In this document: positions 60,285 to 64,000 of the stretch, one piece after another
How positions within the stretch are numbered: the first letter of the stretch is position 1
Layout of the letters: the number at the start of each line of letters is the position of its first letter
Assembly (NCBI GenBank): GCA_021234155.1
Contig: JAJEKV010000062.1
Location: forward strand, 372,001-436,000
Source: Isoetes taiwanensis
Lineage: Eukaryota; Streptophyta; Lycopodiopsida; Isoetales; Isoetaceae
Reading direction: 5' to 3'
Length of the DNA stretch: 64,000 bases
Notes under the pieces: model-generated
What the model was told of the DNA's origin: nothing
The model's input: only the letters and a program-made list of their open reading frames with translations
The model's database searches: none
Made by a program: the position numbers and the translations under genes

Positions 60285-61175
60285 CTGTAAAGCATATCTT
60301 CAAGCAAATCTGGAGCAATCATTACGAGTAATTTTTGGAAGAGCTTTTGAGGCTGGTTCCTTGTTTGAAAGCCAAGGGAGCGTTTGTTGTAGCAGTTTTC
60401 TTCCTCAACAATTCACACTTCCAATAGAGTTTGTGATATGCATGTATGTCTGTCTCTTGAACATGAACTTTGCTCCTTTGACCTTGCCCAAGTCACATCT
60501 ACTGCCATCGTGTTTACTTAAGAGCATATAAATTTACAACTTTCAGGCAGATTAGTATTTAATTTTTTTCCATCGTTTAGACTAAAAAGATGAATTGGTG
60601 GATACATTCTAGAAGTAAATGTTTTGTATAAGTTGATTACTATAATATGATGTAATAGTTATCAGAAACTATGACCCTATCTTCTCTTGTTGGAGTAATC
60701 AGAAAATTGCCAAAATTTTTATTAGAACTGTGGGATGCTTGAGCAAGCAAGGAATATATTTTGCAGTTTCAGGTTGTCATGAAAAAGAAAGTATCTATCT
60801 GCAAAGAGAGTGACCTTATTATGAATAAGCTGGTGGAGCTTAGTGTGAAAAGATATGGTTGTCTTATAGTTGTGGACAAGGGCAAACGCCTCCTTGGAAC
60901 ATTTACAGATGGTGATCTTAGGCGTGCTCTTGAATCTAAAGGGGAAGAGATTTTCAAGCTGACAGTTGCAGAAACGTGTAACAGGTAAGATAGTTTTGAA
61001 ATTTAAGGGTCAATTGTTACAAAATGCAGTGACCTTAATCCTAACCACTACAAGTTGCCACGTTCAATCCATAAAAGTGCAATGGCTGTTATGCCATGCA
61101 AAAGATGGAATCTCCGCCATCACCAGTTTCATTTTTGCCTGTTGTGGATCATGAGAATGTGGTCATGCCAATTTT
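60285..61175 (+). pseudogene. Arabinose-5-phosphate isomerase (KdsD/SETH3-type) gene fragment
   Basis: 60295-60540 carries SIS-domain remnants in shifting frames: an FSKSGA sugar-phosphate motif with one extra base, then ELLRLVPCLKAKGAF, then LEHELCSFDLAQVTSTAIVF. 60773-60984 is a clean exon with [20 protein letters not shown] and [16 protein letters not shown] (first CBS domain) ending at an ACAG/GTAAGA donor. 61085-61165 has the second CBS piece (MQKMESPPSPVSFLPVVD) after a one-base deletion. The enzyme converts ribulose-5-phosphate to arabinose-5-phosphate for Kdo synthesis. The N-terminal SIS half is missing and frames are broken. Confidence 0.88.
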
Positions 61176-61255
61176 TATGCACCCCAATGAAGTCTATGTT
61201 CAATCCAGGCTATTTTCGTGTTTGAATGATGGTAATGAATCATGCAGTAATGGCT

Positions 61256-61300
61256 CTGTCAAACCCCGTAAACCCTGTCAAACCCCGTAAACCCTGTTAA
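61256..61300. repeat. Two copies of a 19-bp repeat
   Basis: CAAACCCCGTAAACCCTGT occurs twice in tandem at ~61259 and ~61278. It resembles but is not the plant telomere repeat. Confidence 0.75.
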
Positions 61301-61443
61301 TCTGGCATCTTCCGATACAACATTTGAAATTGGTTTGCTAATGAAATAGTTTTTGTGGCACTAGCTAACCTTTTGGCCCTTTGTTTCGCCATATCCTTTG
61401 CTTATCTGATTAGAACATTGTTTCATGCTCAAAGATTTGAAGG

Positions 61444-61537
61444 ACAGTACAAATGCATAGGAGAATAATTCTTGCCGAGCTGAGATCATTTAGTACAAAT
61501 GTGTAGGAGAATAATTCTTGCCGAAGCTGAGATCATT
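61444..61537. repeat. 47-bp tandem duplication
   Basis: AGTACAAATGCATAGGAGAA... through GCTGAGATCATTT is repeated once with three or four changes. Confidence 0.8.
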
Positions 61538-63040
61538 TTTATACTGTCAAAGCTTTATGGAGAAAGGAGAAGATGAGTAGGCAATATGGAATGCTGTATT
61601 CAGGTCTTTGTCAAGGCTCTATGGTCCAGTTAAACATTTCCGTGCGGAATGTTGCACTGTCATGACATAGTTTCTCTAAGAGTTGTCCTCTTAGCCGTAC
61701 TCTTTACCAGAAGCATTACTCTGCTGTCATAAACAGTGCAGCTCCATACCCAAACTAGACAACATTTGATGCATGAATTGTGATTTGATGCTTTGATTAG
61801 AAAATGAAAGCGTTAAAAGCTTAGTGAATTGTTGCAAGATCTGGAGCCGATTTTACAGAAGCCGCAAAAGGAGGACATGCACCAAGGATTCTCTGTGTAA
61901 ATTTGAAATTGACCTTTTTTGTTCTGAAGAGTTCCAGATTTGAGCTTAATTGATTGCATATAAGTTGTGCAAGGACCTACGAAAAAGTGCCATAGTTTGC
62001 TCTAAAACATTCAGTTTTCTTATTTATTTAACGTCTGCAATTTGATTCCTAAAACATGTAATTGCTTCAATCAGGGAATTTGCTTTGCAAAAAGTCCAGT
62101 TGTTTAATTGCAATTTTTATTTCCATGTGCAGGAACTGGGCTCAGGCATTTCCGGCATCTTGGCTCTCAAGGGTGATTATTATCTCTTAGAAATCTGCAG
62201 ATGAGCCCACAAGGTAAAACTTCCAGGCAACAGAATTTCTCTTTCTAGCTATTTCAAGAAAAATGACCCATCTCATATAACTGTTTCCTGTAAGGATTAA
62301 AGCTCAGGTGATATGTTTGATCTTGTTTAAAAGAGAGATCCTAAGTAGATTTTCTGCATTCACTATTAAGATCTGCTTACAACAATATTATTACAACAGG
62401 GAAGTGTATGTTTTGTTTGCGCATTATTGTTCTATGAGGGAGCTAACGTTCCTCCTTATGTTTCTTATATGAAATGATTTAACACGTGCAACAGGAAGGT
62501 CCATAATAGTACCCCTCAAATAGTGGACACTTCAGAAAAAATAATAATAACCTTGAGCGATCAATTATACCTTTGAAGCACTATGAGATACCATCAATTA
62601 TACCTTTGAAGTTCAATGACTTATGCATGCATCCATTAATGTCTACAACCAACGCGCTAATGTGACAAGGTTTATTTTGCAAAATGTATGTGTGATTCTA
62701 CAATTCAATTTGCAACAAGCTTTTGTACGCAAAAAATGAAGTAGGGAACGTCAAGCAAAACTAAGAAATATTGTTTTCTCAAATGAAATACAAAGAAAAA
62801 ATCACCAAATACAAGTTAGTCTTCAAATACAATAGTTTACCACAAATACATACGAAAAGCACTTTTCCAATTACCACTGTCTAATGGCACAACCCTAAAT
62901 TCCTGGTACTCACATGTTGCTAAAGCCTAATGCTTGAAAACATATTTTTATCTTGTTTATAATGCAGCCTAAGTCAACGACCAAGCCTTGACCAGTTTGG
63001 TCTTGCTAAAGCCTTCTGGTGTACCTTTTGCTAGTTATTT
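61538..63040. other. No gene recognised; one exon-like piece
   Basis: A short segment after GTGCAG at ~62152 (ELGSGISGILALKGDYYLLE in one frame) may be another gene fragment, unassigned. ATCAATTATACCTTTGAAG is repeated at ~62558 and ~62593. Confidence 0.35.
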
Positions 63041-64000
63041 GTCTAATGCTCACTTAGGACCTTGAGAGGCCATGGAGCACAAATATACGAGAATGTTCGG
63101 TGCGTATCCACCTTGCTCATATACCCTCCTAGAAAATATGGTTTCAAATTTAACAATGCAGAAAAGTCATCTACGTGTATGTCGAACTCATCTCTCATAA
63201 ACTCATATGCTTAACAATGTAAAAAAGTATGGGTCTCATCTTCTATGTCTCTTGAACCGCATATCTTACACTTCATGTCTTCCAAGGAGACTTTGAACCA
63301 TCTGCCTACTTCAATTTCTAATCGATGAGAGCTGGTTCTGTATCTGGCTATAATTTGCTTATGTGCATTTGAGATATCCGAGCATAGATAAGCTTAACTT
63401 TTGTAATCTGTCATGACATTTACTTTTCCTCTGTAATGAACCATTCTGCTACCTGGGGCCGTCCATAAACAATCTATTGCAAGCCTTTCCAGTAAGGTTC
63501 TAGCCGTCCTATTTGTCACTAGGCCAATTTGCTTCTGACAGCCCCCACTTATTCGCCCAGTTCCAGAAGCCTCTTAGCCACCCTTGCTCTGAATTTGCCA
63601 TAGCTTGATAAGAGATTCGATTTGAGCTCTATTCTTTGAGCCTATTCACAAAATTTACAGATTGATTAGTGCTTCAAGCTCCAGGGGTAGCATCCCAGCT
63701 TCTGCAAGCATTATTGCATACGGAGTTTGAGCATTGATCCCAAGCTCTTCTCGCAAAAACATTTTCTGCACGGATTCTACTTGGCTCCATAGCCTATTTG
63801 AGCATACTGGCCTCCACATCAGTGTACCATATAATAACACCGTTTGAACCAGAGTCTTGAAAAGTGTTTTTTTCAGCCCCCAATCAATTAATGATGTTCT
63901 GTTACACCTCAATAGCATGTTGTACAGAGCTGATTTACCCCCTGTGACTCTTCTTTTTATACATTCTTTTGAACTGTAGTTTGAAGCAAAATCAATGCCT
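63041..64000 (-). mobile_element. LINE copy, RT thumb and C-terminal zinc region, runs off window
   Basis: The minus strand from 64000 reads GIDFASNYSSKECIKRRVTG, then (63655-63918) LIDWGLKKTLFKTLVQTVLL and LREELGINAQTPYAIMLAEA, matching the LINE at 42074-42832 motif for motif. A C-terminal zinc region at ~63200-63290 has CKICGSRDIEDETHTFLHC (C-X2-C ... H-X4-C). The 3' end lies near 63041, where similarity to 41608 starts. Several frameshifts and a stop occur between RT and the zinc region. The catalytic YADD box would lie beyond 64000. Confidence 0.8.

Noticed and set aside
61256-61300. Interstitial telomere repeat
   Set aside because: CAAACCCCGTAAACCCTGT has a 19-bp unit and differs from CCCTAAA.
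57000-63000. Calling the gene-fragment cluster a Helitron
   Set aside because: Gene content fits, but no convincing 5' TC end or 3' hairpin-CTRR end was found by eye, so the vehicle is left open.

Overview
This is nuclear DNA of a land plant, most likely a seed-free plant (fern, lycophyte or bryophyte grade). Supporting signs: spliced genes with GT/AG introns, an intronless SMT2-type sterol methyltransferase, a PLS-class PPR gene, a plant-type katanin p80 gene, Ty1/copia and CACTA elements, and relics of a DUF7869-like transposase and of a LINE family. The species cannot be fixed from the sequence. Most of the window is AT-rich, transposon-derived and degenerate; only two loci look like intact protein genes.

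Layout. (1) 1492-25226 is one nested transposon stack. A Ty1/copia retrotransposon (5-bp target duplication GTTAT at both outer ends) has its 3' LTR split by a 20.5-kb DNA transposon (4597-25112; TIRs start CACAAGG; TAA target duplication). That element contains ~700-bp tandem repeats, and the first repeat unit is split by an 11-kb CACTA element (9305-20367; TIRs start CACTACAAGAGGAA) carrying a decayed TNP2/DUF4218/DUF4216 transposase. (2) 26297-28175 is a small PIF/Harbinger-like element (TIRs start GGGTACCTTCG; TAA target duplication) that carries fragments of two unrelated host genes, a tau-class GST exon and a PPR piece. (3) 31621-36026 is the gene island: a PPR gene and an SMT2 gene, both on the minus strand. 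(4) 38.4-40.6 kb is a purine-only satellite-like tract interrupted by a GC-rich segment. (5) 41.0-44.0 kb is a second copia relic, itself interrupted by a minus-strand LINE and a short (TAGAA)n-tailed insertion. (6) 45.2-47.4 kb is a decayed DUF7869-like transposase. (7) 48.6-49.4 kb holds repeated perfect palindromes (core ACTCGCGAGT) and a ~130-bp duplication. (8) 50.1-50.7 kb is an unrecognised two-exon gene with a 60-bp intron. (9) 52.8-56.5 kb is a multi-exon katanin p80 gene lacking its middle WD40 repeats. (10) 59.0-61.2 kb has fragments of three different genes in one orientation (MAK-like kinase, sorting nexin 2, arabinose-5-phosphate isomerase), all mutated. (11) 63.0-64.0 kb is a second copy of the LINE family.

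The genes do not form a pathway. The theme is repeated movement and rearrangement of host gene pieces: a two-gene transposon capture, a second cluster of three gene fragments, and a katanin gene with an internal deletion. All coordinates were read by eye; exon edges rest on splice consensus and family similarity recalled from memory, not on alignments.
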